From Planctomycetota bacterium (GTDB lineage Bacteria > Planctomycetota > UBA1135 > GCA-002686595), in the NCBI GenBank assembly GCA_016779205.1, contig JADHOC010000006.1, positions 124,001-188,000 of the forward strand: a stretch of 64,000 nt of DNA, in the 5' to 3' direction. Each line of letters opens with the position of its first letter. Positions within the stretch are counted from its first letter, which is position 1. The notes under the pieces are model-generated. The model ran no database searches. It saw only the letters and a list, made by a program, of their open reading frames with translations, and was not told the origin of the DNA. The translations under genes and the position numbers were made by a program. Below are positions 27,761 to 35,707 of the stretch, in pieces.

Positions 27761-29584
27761 TCACTCCGCGGCGCTGCCGCTCGCCGCGGGCTCGCCAGCC
27801 TCGGGCGTCTCCAGGGAGCGCTCCTCCCGAAGCTGCCGGATCATCGCCACGAACGTGTCGAACGGCACGACCTGCTGCTCCCGGGTCCCGCGGCGGCGCA
27901 CGGCGACCGTGCCCTCCGCGGCCTCTCGCTCGCCCGCGATCAGCATGTAAGGCACCTGCTCCTTCTGGGCCTGCTTGATCTTCTTGTTCATGTGCCCGAC
28001 GTCGAGCATGGCGTCGACGCGGAACAGCTCGGACTCAAGCGCGTCCGCGAGCTTGCGGGCGTAGGGCGAGTGCTCCTCGCGGATCGGGATCACGGCGACC
28101 TGGGTCGGTGCGATCCAGAAGGGGAACTTGCCGCCAAAGTGCTCGATCAGGCCCCCCACGAAGCGCTCGAGCGAGCCGAGGATCGCGCGGTGCACCATGA
28201 TCGGCCGCTTGAGACCGCCGTCGGAGTCGGTGTAGTTCAGGTCGAAGCGCTCGGGCAGGTTGAAGTCGCACTGGATGGTGCTGTTCTGCCACTCGCGCCC
28301 GAGGGCGTCCTTGATCTTGTAGTCGATCTTGGGCCCGTAGAAGGCGCCTCCGCCCTCATCGAGCTCGAGCTCGAGGCCGACCATCTTGGCCGCCTCCTCC
28401 AGGGACGCGGTCGCCCGGGCCCAGATGGCCTCGTCACCGATCGTCTTCTCCGACGGGCGCGTGGCGAGGTACGCCTTGTACTCGAAGCCGAAGGTGGTGA
28501 GCACCTTGTCGATGAGCCGGCAGACGCCCGCGATCTCCTCCGCAAGCTGCTCGGGCGTGCAGAAGATGTGGGCGTCGTCCTGGGTGAAGCCGCGGACGCG
28601 GAGCATGCCGTGGACGACCCCGCTCCGCTCGTAGCGATAGACCGTGCCGAGCTCGGCCCAGCGCAGGGGGAGCTCACGGTAGCTCCGGCCGCGATCCTTG
28701 TAGATCAGCGCGTGGCCGGGGCAGTTCATGGGCTTGACGCGGTACGGGAAGGCGTCAAGCTCCATGGGCGCGTACATCATCTCCCCGTAGTTGTCGAGGT
28801 GGCCCGACACGGCGAAGAGGCTCTCCCTGGAGACGTGGGGCGTGTAGACAGGCTTGTAGCCACCGCGCGTGTGGAGGTCCCACCAGAACTGCTCGAGCTC
28901 GCGCCGGACGGTCCCAAGGTTGGGGTGCCAGAACACGAATCCCGCGCCCGCGTCGGCGTGCACGCTGAACAGGTCCAGGTCCGTGCCCAGCTTGCGGTGG
29001 TCACGCTTCTTGACCTCCTCGAGCCACTCAAGGTGGTCGGCGAGCTCCTCCTTGGTCCAGAAGGCGGTCCCGTAGATGCGCTGCATCATCGGGTTCTTCT
29101 CGTCCCCTCTCCAGTAGGCCCCCGCCACGTGCTGGAGCTTGAAGTGGAACTGGTAGTCCTTGAGCGAGTCCACGTGGGGCCCCTCGCAGAGGTCGCCCCA
29201 GCGATCGTCCCCCTCACCGTGGGAGTAGAACGTGATCTCCTCTCCCTCGGGGATCAGGTCGAGCCCCTCGAGCTTGAAGGTCTGCCCCCAGCTCTCGAGG
29301 CGCGCCCGGGCCTCTTCGCGGGTCAGGGTCTCCTTCTCGATCGCAGGAGAGCGCTTGGCGATGCGCCGCATCTCCTTCTCGATCTTCCGCAGGTCCTTGT
29401 CGGTCAGCGGCTCGGGGAGATCGAAGTCGTAGTAGAAGCCGTGCTCGATGGACGGCCCGAAGCCGAACTGCGCGCCGGGGATCAGCTTCTGGACCGCGGA
29501 GGCCATGAGGTGAGCCACCGAGTGTCGGAGCGTCGACAGGGGAAAGGGCCCCTCGACCTGAGGAACCGGATCAACCTGGGTCAT
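27761..29584 (-). CDS. thrS: Threonyl-tRNA synthetase lacking the TGS domain
   Basis: A 607-residue class II aminoacyl-tRNA synthetase. The editing domain begins almost at the N-terminus, with RHSVAHLMA giving the HxxxH pair at H21 and H25; in E. coli ThrRS about 60 residues of TGS domain precede it, so that domain is absent here. Catalytic landmarks are the motif 2/zinc region VKPMNCPGHALIYKD, YRYERSGVVHGMLRVRGFTQ with DDAHIF, and motif 3 HRAILGSLERFVGGLIEH. The anticodon-binding domain covers the last 100 residues, followed by a Glu/Ala-rich tail. I chose MTQVDP (29584); 13 more codons are open upstream. It charges tRNA-Thr in the cytoplasm. Confidence 0.96.
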   Translation of the reverse strand: MTQVDPVPQVEGPFPLSTLRHSVAHLMASAVQKLIPGAQFGFGPSIEHGFYYDFDLPEPLTDKDLRKIEKEMRRIAKRSPAIEKETLTREEARARLESWGQTFKLEGLDLIPEGEEITFYSHGEGDDRWGDLCEGPHVDSLKDYQFHFKLQHVAGAYWRGDEKNPMMQRIYGTAFWTKEELADHLEWLEEVKKRDHRKLGTDLDLFSVHADAGAGFVFWHPNLGTVRRELEQFWWDLHTRGGYKPVYTPHVSRESLFAVSGHLDNYGEMMYAPMELDAFPYRVKPMNCPGHALIYKDRGRSYRELPLRWAELGTVYRYERSGVVHGMLRVRGFTQDDAHIFCTPEQLAEEIAGVCRLIDKVLTTFGFEYKAYLATRPSEKTIGDEAIWARATASLEEAAKMVGLELELDEGGGAFYGPKIDYKIKDALGREWQNSTIQCDFNLPERFDLNYTDSDGGLKRPIMVHRAILGSLERFVGGLIEHFGGKFPFWIAPTQVAVIPIREEHSPYARKLADALESELFRVDAMLDVGHMNKKIKQAQKEQVPYMLIAGEREAAEGTVAVRRRGTREQQVVPFDTFVAMIRQLREERSLETPEAGEPAASGSAAE

Positions 29585-29805
29585 CTTCTTGTCGCGGGAT
29601 CGTTGGCTCCGAGGGCCCCCCACCTGAGGGCTCCGGAGACGAGGGCGCTCCCGGTCGGCGGCCTCGTGGAGAGATGAAGCCGTGAGTCTAGACCCTTGGC
29701 CTGCGGGTTCACCGCGCTCCCCCTCGCATTTCTGTCCAGCGGTATCTCGTACGGCGACCGGTCCCCCTCGCGCCTATGATCTCGAATGACCTGGAGGCCA
29801 CCCGC

Positions 29806-30438
29806 ATGGACATCGTCATCTACCTCTTCGAGGGCATCACCGCCCTCGACGCCGTCGGTCCCTACGAGGTGCTGACCCGACTCCCCGGAGCCAACGTGCG
29901 CTTCGTGGGCCCCGAGCGCGGGTCCGCGCGGACCGACAACGGCGCCCTCGCCCTGGTCTGCGACGCCGGGCGGGATGAGATCGAGCGCGCCGACATCTTG
30001 CTGATGCCCGGCGGCTTCGGGACCCGCCGCCTGGAGGGCGATGAGGAACTCCTGGAGTGGGTGCGGCGCATCGACCAGACGACGACCACGACCATGTCCG
30101 TCTGCACAGGCGCCATGGTCCTGGCCGCGGCGGGCCTCCTGGAGGGGCGCGAGGCCACCACCCACTGGGTCTCCCTGGAGCGGCTCGCCGAGTACGGGGC
30201 GGTCCCCACCGAGCGGCGGGTGGTGACCTCGGGGAAGTACATCACGGCCGCCGGCGTCTCCGCGGGCATCGACATGGCCCTGGAGTTCGCCGCGCGGACC
30301 GCCGGGGAGGAACTCGCCATGACCCTTCAGCTGGGCATCGAGTACGACCCGGCCCCGCCCTTCGACTGCGGGTCCCCCCGAAAGGCGCCGCCGGAGATCG
30401 CGGAGTCCATCCGCGCGCGGTTCCGCGCCCGGAGCTAG
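29806..30438 (+). CDS. DJ-1/PfpI family protein
   Basis: A 210-residue protein of the class-I glutamine-amidotransferase-like DJ-1/PfpI superfamily. The nucleophile elbow is SVCTGAMVLAAAGLL (Cys 100), preceded by LLMPGGFGTRRL; the segment ATTHWVSLERLAEYGAVP is typical of the isonitrile-hydratase/InhA-like branch. I prefer the ATG at 29806 because GGAGG lies eight bases upstream; another in-frame ATG at 29776 lacks one. Its stop and the murB stop share a palindromic CTAG. The substrate is unknown. Confidence 0.82.
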   Translation: MDIVIYLFEGITALDAVGPYEVLTRLPGANVRFVGPERGSARTDNGALALVCDAGRDEIERADILLMPGGFGTRRLEGDEELLEWVRRIDQTTTTTMSVCTGAMVLAAAGLLEGREATTHWVSLERLAEYGAVPTERRVVTSGKYITAAGVSAGIDMALEFAARTAGEELAMTLQLGIEYDPAPPFDCGSPRKAPPEIAESIRARFRARS

Positions 30439-31427
30439 GTCGCCGCGCGCTCCCCGTTGCCGCGCCAGAGCTTGACCTCGCACTCGAGCTCGAGCCCGGT
30501 GCGCTGGGCCACGAGGTCCTGGATCTCCTCGATCAGCCCGAAGACGTCCGCCGCCGACGCGGCGCCCTGGTTGATGAGGAAGTTCCCGTGGCGCTCGGAG
30601 ATGGTCGCGTCCCCGCGGCGCCGCCCCTTGCCGCCCGCCTCGTCCACCAGGAGGCCCGCCGTCTTGCCCCCGGACCGCTCGGGGTCGGGGTTCTTGAACA
30701 CGCAGCCCGCGCTGCGCTCGGTGACCGGCTGCACCGCGTTCTTGCGGCGCAGGTACTCCCTGGACGCCTCGGCGACCTCCATCTTGGAGCGAGGCTCGAA
30801 GCGCAGGACGGCGCCCGCCACGATGGCGTCGCCGAGCCTCCCGTCGCGATAGACAGGGTCCCAGTCATGCCGCGCGATGTCCTCCATCTCGCCGGCAGCG
30901 TTGACGACCCGGATCCGCTCGACCACGTCGCTCATCTGCCAGAGGGTCCCGTCGCGGTCCTTGCCGCCGGCGTTCATGGCGATGCCTCCCCCCACGTGCC
31001 CCGGGACTCCGGCCATCTTCTCGAGGCCCGAGTAGCCCAGGTCACGGGCCGCCCGGCAGAGCTTGGGGAGGGGCGCGCCGCTCCACACCACGAGGCGCGG
31101 GTCCTCTGCGGGGTCGGCGGGCGCGACGCGGGCCGAGGGCAACTGCTCGTCGAGGGTCTCCTCCGCGCTGAGGTCCCCCGGACGGAAGATCCGGTTGAGC
31201 CGCTCGGTGGAGATCACCACGCCGTCGAGCCCCGAGTCGTCGATGACGACGTTGGCTCCCCCGCCGAGGATGCGCATGGGAATCCCGCGCTCGCGAGCGG
31301 CCACGATGGCCTCCCGGAACTGCTCTGGGTCCGCGGGCTCGAGGAGCCAGGCGACGGGTCCGCCGACCCGGAGCGTCGTGCGCTCCCTGAGGTCAGCCCC
31401 CGGGAGTGAAGCGCAGGGCCAGTGCAT
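30435..31427 (-). CDS. murB: UDP-N-acetylenolpyruvoylglucosamine reductase MurB
   Basis: A 330-residue FAD enzyme that reduces UDP-GlcNAc-enolpyruvate to UDP-MurNAc with NADPH. FAD-binding motifs are TTLRVGGPVAWLLEP, ILGGGANVVI and GVPGHVGGGIAMNAGG; the catalytic-loop segment is SAGCVFKNPDP, and ERHGNFLINQGAA is the usual C-terminal contact. The proton-donor Ser of E. coli MurB is replaced by Cys (about C242). I chose MHWPCASLPGADLRERTTL (31427); this start overlaps the end of murC by 35 bp, consistent with coupling. It is the last gene of the minus-strand dcw block. Confidence 0.93.
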   Translation of the reverse strand: MHWPCASLPGADLRERTTLRVGGPVAWLLEPADPEQFREAIVAARERGIPMRILGGGANVVIDDSGLDGVVISTERLNRIFRPGDLSAEETLDEQLPSARVAPADPAEDPRLVVWSGAPLPKLCRAARDLGYSGLEKMAGVPGHVGGGIAMNAGGKDRDGTLWQMSDVVERIRVVNAAGEMEDIARHDWDPVYRDGRLGDAIVAGAVLRFEPRSKMEVAEASREYLRRKNAVQPVTERSAGCVFKNPDPERSGGKTAGLLVDEAGGKGRRRGDATISERHGNFLINQGAASAADVFGLIEEIQDLVAQRTGLELECEVKLWRGNGERAAT

Positions 31428-32829
31428 CGAGGAGATCCAGCTTGAGCGTGTCGATGTCCCCCGCCCCCATGACGAGGGCGCATCCATCGGGCTTCATCCC
31501 TTCGACGAAGCGGCCGCACGAGTCCATCAGGGACCCACCCGCCACCGCGTCCACTCCGGCGCGTCGGAGCTTCGACGCCAGCGTCGCCGCGTCTGCACCC
31601 TCGATGCGGTCGATGTGCTTGCGGGCCCCGTACACGTCCGTGACCACGACCCGCCCCGTGCCCCGCAGCGCCTCGACGAACCCCTCCATGTGGCGGGCCG
31701 TTCGGCTCGCCTGGTGGGGCTGGAAGAGGACCTGTAGGTCGCGCCCGGGGAAGGCGCGGCGCGCGGCCTCGATGGTGACCCGCACCTCGGTGGGGTGGTG
31801 GGCGTAGTCGTGCACGACCGGGATGCCGCCGGATTCGCCCCAGCGCTCGAAGCGACGAGCGGCTCCGGGGAATTCAGCGACGCCGCGCACGGCCGCGGCC
31901 GGGCTCACCCCGGCGCAGCCAACGGCCATGGCGATGGCCAGCGCTGCGTCCTCGACGTTGAAGCGGCCGGGGACCGAGAGCTGCACCTCGGGGGTCGCCC
32001 AACCCGGGCCCCGCACCTGGAATCGGAAGTACCCCTTGTCCTGACCGAGGAGGTCCAGCTGGACCTCTCGCCCCATGCGCCACACGCGGCCACGCACGGC
32101 GTCGGCGATGGCGTCGGGCACGTCCGCGCCGAGGACCACCAGCCCCTGGGCCGAGACGCGGTCCACGAAGCGACAGAAGCCGCGCTCCAGCTCCTCGAGG
32201 CTCCCGTAGCAGTCGAGGTGGTCCTCCTCGAAGTTGGTGACGATGGCGCCGAAGGGCTGGAGCTGGAGGAACGAGCGGTCGTACTCGCAGGCCTCCACGG
32301 CGAACCAGCCCGTGGGGTCCGGGGAGACTGCGTTGAGGCGGCGAGCCTGGTGCAGCCCGCCCACGAGCGTGCCGGGCGCGGGGCCGCCCGCGGCCTCGAG
32401 CGCCTCGTGCAGCATCCACGTGGTCGTGGTCTTGCCGTGGGTCCCAGCCACCGCGAGGGTGCGATCCGCCGGGCACAGGCGCCCGAGGAGCTCCGAGTAC
32501 TTGATGACCTCCAGGCCGCGTGCGCGGGCGGCCTGGACCTGGGGGTCCTCGTCGGAGATGGCGGCGGACCGCGCGACGAGTTCGACCCCGGAGGGCAGCT
32601 GATCGGCCTGGCTCGCGCCGAGCGCCACGGAGACGCCGAGGGCGCCGAGGCTCTCGGTGAAGGGTGACGCCTCGCGGTCGTGGCCAGAGACCTCGTGCCC
32701 CGCCTCCGCGAGGAGCCGCGCGGCCCCGGAGAGGCCAGCTCCACCGGCGCCGAGCATGTGAATCTTCCGGGGAAGACGGGGATGCGCCGGTGTGGCGCGG
32801 GCTGCGGCGCTCTCGCTGGTTCGGTTCGT
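31393..32829 (-). CDS. murC: UDP-N-acetylmuramate-L-alanine ligase MurC
   Basis: A Mur ligase of about 478 residues that adds L-Ala to UDP-MurNAc. The Rossmann-like first domain starts KIHMLGAGGAGLSGAARLLAE; the ATP-binding loop is AVAGTHGKTTTTWML; the middle domain has TNFEEDHLDCYGS and the late domain VVHDYAHHPTEVRVTIE. All are diagnostic of MurC rather than MurD/E/F. I use the GTG at 32829 (MTNRTSESAAA); a TTG five codons upstream is also possible and neither has a clear Shine-Dalgarno. It is separated from murG by two plus-strand genes, which is unusual for a dcw cluster. Confidence 0.95.
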   Translation of the reverse strand, partial: TNRTSESAAARATPAHPRLPRKIHMLGAGGAGLSGAARLLAEAGHEVSGHDREASPFTESLGALGVSVALGASQADQLPSGVELVARSAAISDEDPQVQAARARGLEVIKYSELLGRLCPADRTLAVAGTHGKTTTTWMLHEALEAAGGPAPGTLVGGLHQARRLNAVSPDPTGWFAVEACEYDRSFLQLQPFGAIVTNFEEDHLDCYGSLEELERGFCRFVDRVSAQGLVVLGADVPDAIADAVRGRVWRMGREVQLDLLGQDKGYFRFQVRGPGWATPEVQLSVPGRFNVEDAALAIAMAVGCAGVSPAAAVRGVAEFPGAARRFERWGESGGIPVVHDYAHHPTEVRVTIEAARRAFPGRDLQVLFQPHQASRTARHMEGFVEALRGTGRVVVTDVYGARKHIDRIEGADAATLASKLRRAGVDAVAGGSLMDSCGRFVEGMKPDGCALVMGAGDIDTLKLDLLDALALRFTPGG

Positions 32830-32897
32830 CACAGGTCTATCCAACCAAACGGGGGCACCCGCTTGAAGTGTCGAGCCCGGAACCAGAAGCTCGTTCC

Positions 32898-33173
32898 ATG
32901 GGAACCCTCGATCTTAGGGTGGTGCACACGGCGGCCTCGTTCATCGAGGCCCAGCTGCTGGTCGGACTGCTGGAGTCCGAGGGCGTGGCCGCCCGCGCGG
33001 CGGGCTCGGAGTTGATGGACGAGTTCAGCGCGGCTCAGCGTCTCCTGGGCCCCACCGAGGTCGTCGTGAAGGCCGAGGACCTCCCCCACGCCACCGAGGT
33101 CGTCGCGGCCTGGCGCGCGAGGTCCACCGAGGACGGCCCCCCCGGGGAGGAGAGCCCCGGGGCCCCCACCTGA
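32898..33173 (+). CDS. Small DUF2007-like protein
   Basis: A 91-residue protein from the ATG at 32898. DLRVVHTAASFIEAQLLVGL followed by LESEGVAARAAG fits the DUF2007 (putative signal-transducing, ferredoxin-like alpha/beta) family, in which a short strand, a helix around EAxxLxxLLESEGI and a strand recur. The C-terminal tail is Gly/Pro/Glu-rich and disordered. It sits on the plus strand, divergent from murC, inside the dcw region. Its role is unknown. Confidence 0.65.
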   Translation: MGTLDLRVVHTAASFIEAQLLVGLLESEGVAARAAGSELMDEFSAAQRLLGPTEVVVKAEDLPHATEVVAAWRARSTEDGPPGEESPGAPT

Positions 33174-33176
33174 GGC

Positions 33177-33194
33177 CCTCAGGAGCGCCTGAGG
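33177..33194 (+). terminator. Hairpin after DUF2007-like gene
   Basis: CCTCAGG-AGCG-CCTGAGG is a perfect 7-bp stem with a 4-base loop, starting four bases after the stop codon and followed by CCCCCCG, with no T-tract. Confidence 0.5.
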
Positions 33195-33316
33195 CCCCCC
33201 GTCCTGGACAAACCGGGTGCCGGGGTAGGCCGGGCTCAAGGATTCCGCCCTCCCTGACGAAGTCAGCCATGTCGAGACCCGCCTGAAGACGGCCCCATCC
33301 CCACCCGAGCTGCCCT

Positions 33317-34084
33317 ATGCGACACCTCCCCCTCATCGCCCTCCTCGCCTCCGTCACGCTTCCGTCGTGCGGCGCCCCCAGCGCGTCGGTCACCCCGTTC
33401 ATCGCCTCCGTCGGGATCGACGGCGACCTCGCCGTGGGCGACGGTGCAGGGACCTCCGTGGCCTCGAACTTCGATGACCTCGGCCTCGGCGACAACGAGG
33501 CCGTCGTGGGCGGCGTCGTCCGCCTGAACTTCGCCGGCGCGGAGCTCTCCGTCGCCGGGTACGGCGTGGACTTCTCAGGCACGGGAACCGCCACGGGTGA
33601 CTTCGAGTACCAGGGCTCGGTCATCAGCGCCGGGACGGACGTGGCCTCGGACATCTCCCTGGACACGGCCCGCGCCCTGTTCACCTGGGACATCATCCCG
33701 CTGGACGGGCTCGACCTCGGCCTGGGCTTCGGCGCCACCTTGCTCGACCTCGACCTCCGCCTCCAGGAGATCGGCGGAGCGGGCACCACGATCACCTCGG
33801 AGGAGCTGATCCCCGTCCCCCTGCTCGCCGCGCGCGCCGCCTGGACCTGGGGCCTGGTGGACCTGCGAGCCGACGCCGGCGGGCTGGTCATCGAATACGA
33901 CGAGTCCGAGGCCTCGATCTTCGACATCGGCGTCTCCGCCTCGGTGGATCTCTTCTGGGAGGGCCGGCTCGTGGTCGGCTACAAGACCGTGAAGATCGAC
34001 GCGGAGTACTCCGACAACGACGCGGTGATCGACACGGACCTGGACCTCGACGGCTACTACATGGGCGTGCAATTCTCCTTCTAG
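33317..34084 (+). CDS. Outer-membrane beta-barrel protein
   Basis: A 255-residue exported protein. The signal is MRHLPLIALLASVTLPSC; Cys 18 could be a lipidation site, but Pro at -2 makes the lipobox irregular. The mature part alternates polar and hydrophobic residues with strand-length periodicity (AVVGGVVRLNFAGAELSVAG, DLGLGFGATLLDLDLRL, GRLVVGYKTVKIDAEY) and ends GYYMGVQFSF, the terminal-Phe signature of beta-barrel insertion. It is therefore likely a small 8-10 strand outer-membrane protein. It lies on the plus strand within the cell-wall gene region and ends in front of a strong shared terminator. Ligand unknown. Confidence 0.7.
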   Translation: MRHLPLIALLASVTLPSCGAPSASVTPFIASVGIDGDLAVGDGAGTSVASNFDDLGLGDNEAVVGGVVRLNFAGAELSVAGYGVDFSGTGTATGDFEYQGSVISAGTDVASDISLDTARALFTWDIIPLDGLDLGLGFGATLLDLDLRLQEIGGAGTTITSEELIPVPLLAARAAWTWGLVDLRADAGGLVIEYDESEASIFDIGVSASVDLFWEGRLVVGYKTVKIDAEYSDNDAVIDTDLDLDGYYMGVQFSF

Positions 34085-34124
34085 GAGCGAGCTCCCCCCC
34101 CGCAGACGCGGGCAGGCCCCTATC

Positions 34125-34167
34125 GAAGGCGGGCGCCGGCTCCACGCTGGATCCGGCGCCCGCCTTC
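34125..34167. terminator. Bidirectional terminator between beta-barrel gene and murG
   Basis: A near-perfect long hairpin: GAAGGCGGGCGCCGG (34125-34139) pairs with CCGGCGCCCGCCTTC (34153-34167), and the loop itself closes as TCCA-CGC-TGGA after one mismatch. It lies 40 bp after the plus-strand stop and 31 bp after the murG stop, so it can end both transcripts. Confidence 0.75.
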
Positions 34168-34198
34168 TGCTGGGGTTCGCCTTGAAGGGTCGAGGGCC

Positions 34199-35455
34199 TC
34201 AGCGCGCGAGCGCCAGCTCCTCGAGCTCGGTCCACACGCGCTGCGCCGCGTTGGCGGGCACCGCCTCACGGAGGTGGTGCCGCATCCGCTCCCGCTCCTC
34301 GGCCCCGGGCGCGCCGAGGAAGCGCACGAGCTCCTCGCAGCGGGCGTGGTCCAGGTCCTGCTCCTCGACGATCCGTACGCCACCGCTGAGCTGGCGGGCG
34401 TTGCGGACCTGGTGCTGGTCCACGTGGTGCGGGTAGGGCACGACCCAGGCCGGGGCCTCCATGGCGCCGATCTCGGCCAGCGTCGAGGCCCCGCCGCGGC
34501 ACAGGACTCCGTCGGCCGCCACGAGCGCCGTGTAGACGTCGTCGAGGAACTCGATGGCCTCGTAGCCCTCGAGGCTGTCCGCGCCCTCGGTGCGCCGGCC
34601 AGGTCCCACCTGGTGCAGGACCTGCACGCCGGAGCCCAGGAGGTAGCTCACGTGATTCCTGATGAAGGCGTTGAGACCCAGGGCCCCCTGGCTGCCGCCG
34701 AGCACCAGGAGCAACGGACGATCCGGATCGAAGCCCAGGTCGTCCTTCGCCTCCCGGCGGGCGCGGTCCCGGTCCGCCGGAGGCGCGAAGCGTCGCGCCA
34801 CGGGCGGGCCCACGAGCTGGTGCTTCTCTCCCTCCAGGTTCGGCGGGAGCGTCTCCCTCCACGCATGGAGGACGCGCTGACAGAAGGGGCCGAGCGTCCG
34901 CGTGGCCTTGCCGGCGGTGGCGTTGATCTCCAGGAGGACCACCGGGATTCCGAGCGCGCGCGCCGCGAGGGCGGCCGGCGCGGTGGTGAACCCTCCGAGC
35001 CCGAGGAGGATCTCGGAGCGGTGCGCCTGCATCGCCTTGCGGGCGCTGAAGAACGAGGGGACCATGCGCTGGCTGAGGCGCACGAGGCTCGGCGCGCCGC
35101 CGCCCTCCGGCTCGATCGGTAGCACCACCCGCTCGAGGTCCACGCCGATGTCGCCTGCCTGGCGGTCAAGCTCCTTGAGGCAGCGCTCCTCGGCCCGGCG
35201 GCCGCTGTGGAACCAGAGCAGGTCGTCGAGCCGGGGCACGACGTCGCCGTTCTGGCCCATGGCCTCCTGGAGGGAGTCCAGGAGGTGGAGCCCAGGGAAC
35301 ACGTGCCCGCCGGTGCCGCCGCCGGCCACGGCGAGACGCAGGCGCCGACGTGGGGCCGGGGAGGTTCCGGACGAGGCTCGCGCCCCTTGCTCCCCATCGA
35401 GCGGACGATCGTGACGCGGGATGTCGTATCCCGAGAGGGGGTTCTCTTCAGCCAT
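34199..35455 (-). CDS. murG: UDP-N-acetylglucosamine-MurNAc-pentapeptide transferase MurG
   Basis: A 418-residue GT28 glycosyltransferase that converts lipid I to lipid II on the inner membrane. It has the family motifs LRLAVAGGGTGGHVFPGLHL, LGLGGFTTAPAALAA, EINATAGKATRTLGPF, LLVLGGSQGALGLNAFI and LCRGGASTLAEIGAMEAP followed by AWVVPYPHHVDQHQ. A non-conserved, Arg/Ser-rich N-terminal extension of about 38 residues comes first. It is 12 bp downstream of a small secreted-protein gene, not directly after ftsW as is usual. Confidence 0.95.
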   Translation of the reverse strand: MAEENPLSGYDIPRHDRPLDGEQGARASSGTSPAPRRRLRLAVAGGGTGGHVFPGLHLLDSLQEAMGQNGDVVPRLDDLLWFHSGRRAEERCLKELDRQAGDIGVDLERVVLPIEPEGGGAPSLVRLSQRMVPSFFSARKAMQAHRSEILLGLGGFTTAPAALAARALGIPVVLLEINATAGKATRTLGPFCQRVLHAWRETLPPNLEGEKHQLVGPPVARRFAPPADRDRARREAKDDLGFDPDRPLLLVLGGSQGALGLNAFIRNHVSYLLGSGVQVLHQVGPGRRTEGADSLEGYEAIEFLDDVYTALVAADGVLCRGGASTLAEIGAMEAPAWVVPYPHHVDQHQVRNARQLSGGVRIVEEQDLDHARCEELVRFLGAPGAEERERMRHHLREAVPANAAQRVWTELEELALAR

Positions 35456-35467
35456 GGGCTCGGAGGA

Positions 35468-35707
35468 TCAGCGGGCTTCGACCACGGCGGCCTGCAGTCC
35501 GACCAGGGTCGGCCCTTCGGACAGCTCCCCGAGGGAGGGGCGTTGCTGGCGGTCGGCGACCACCAACGAGTCGGGGCTGGCGGCCTCCACGGGGTCCGGT
35601 ACCTCGGGCTCGATGCCGCTACGGAGGGTCCCCAGGCAGGGCCGCAGGTGGAGCCCCGTGGCCGCCGCGAGGCACAGGAAGAGCAACATTCTGAAGCGTC
35701 GGCTCAT
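35468..35707 (-). CDS. Small secreted protein between LysM gene and murG
   Basis: A 79-residue protein, unrecognised. The N-terminus MSRRFRMLLFLCLAAATGLH is a signal or membrane anchor; the rest is short, Pro/Glu-rich and probably unstructured (EPEVPDPVEAASPDSLVV). Its ATG overlaps the stop of the LysM gene (ATGA), and murG follows at 12 bp, so it is embedded in the dcw transcript. It could be a small division or envelope factor; that is only inferred from position. Confidence 0.55.
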   Translation of the reverse strand: MSRRFRMLLFLCLAAATGLHLRPCLGTLRSGIEPEVPDPVEAASPDSLVVADRQQRPSLGELSEGPTLVGLQAAVVEAR

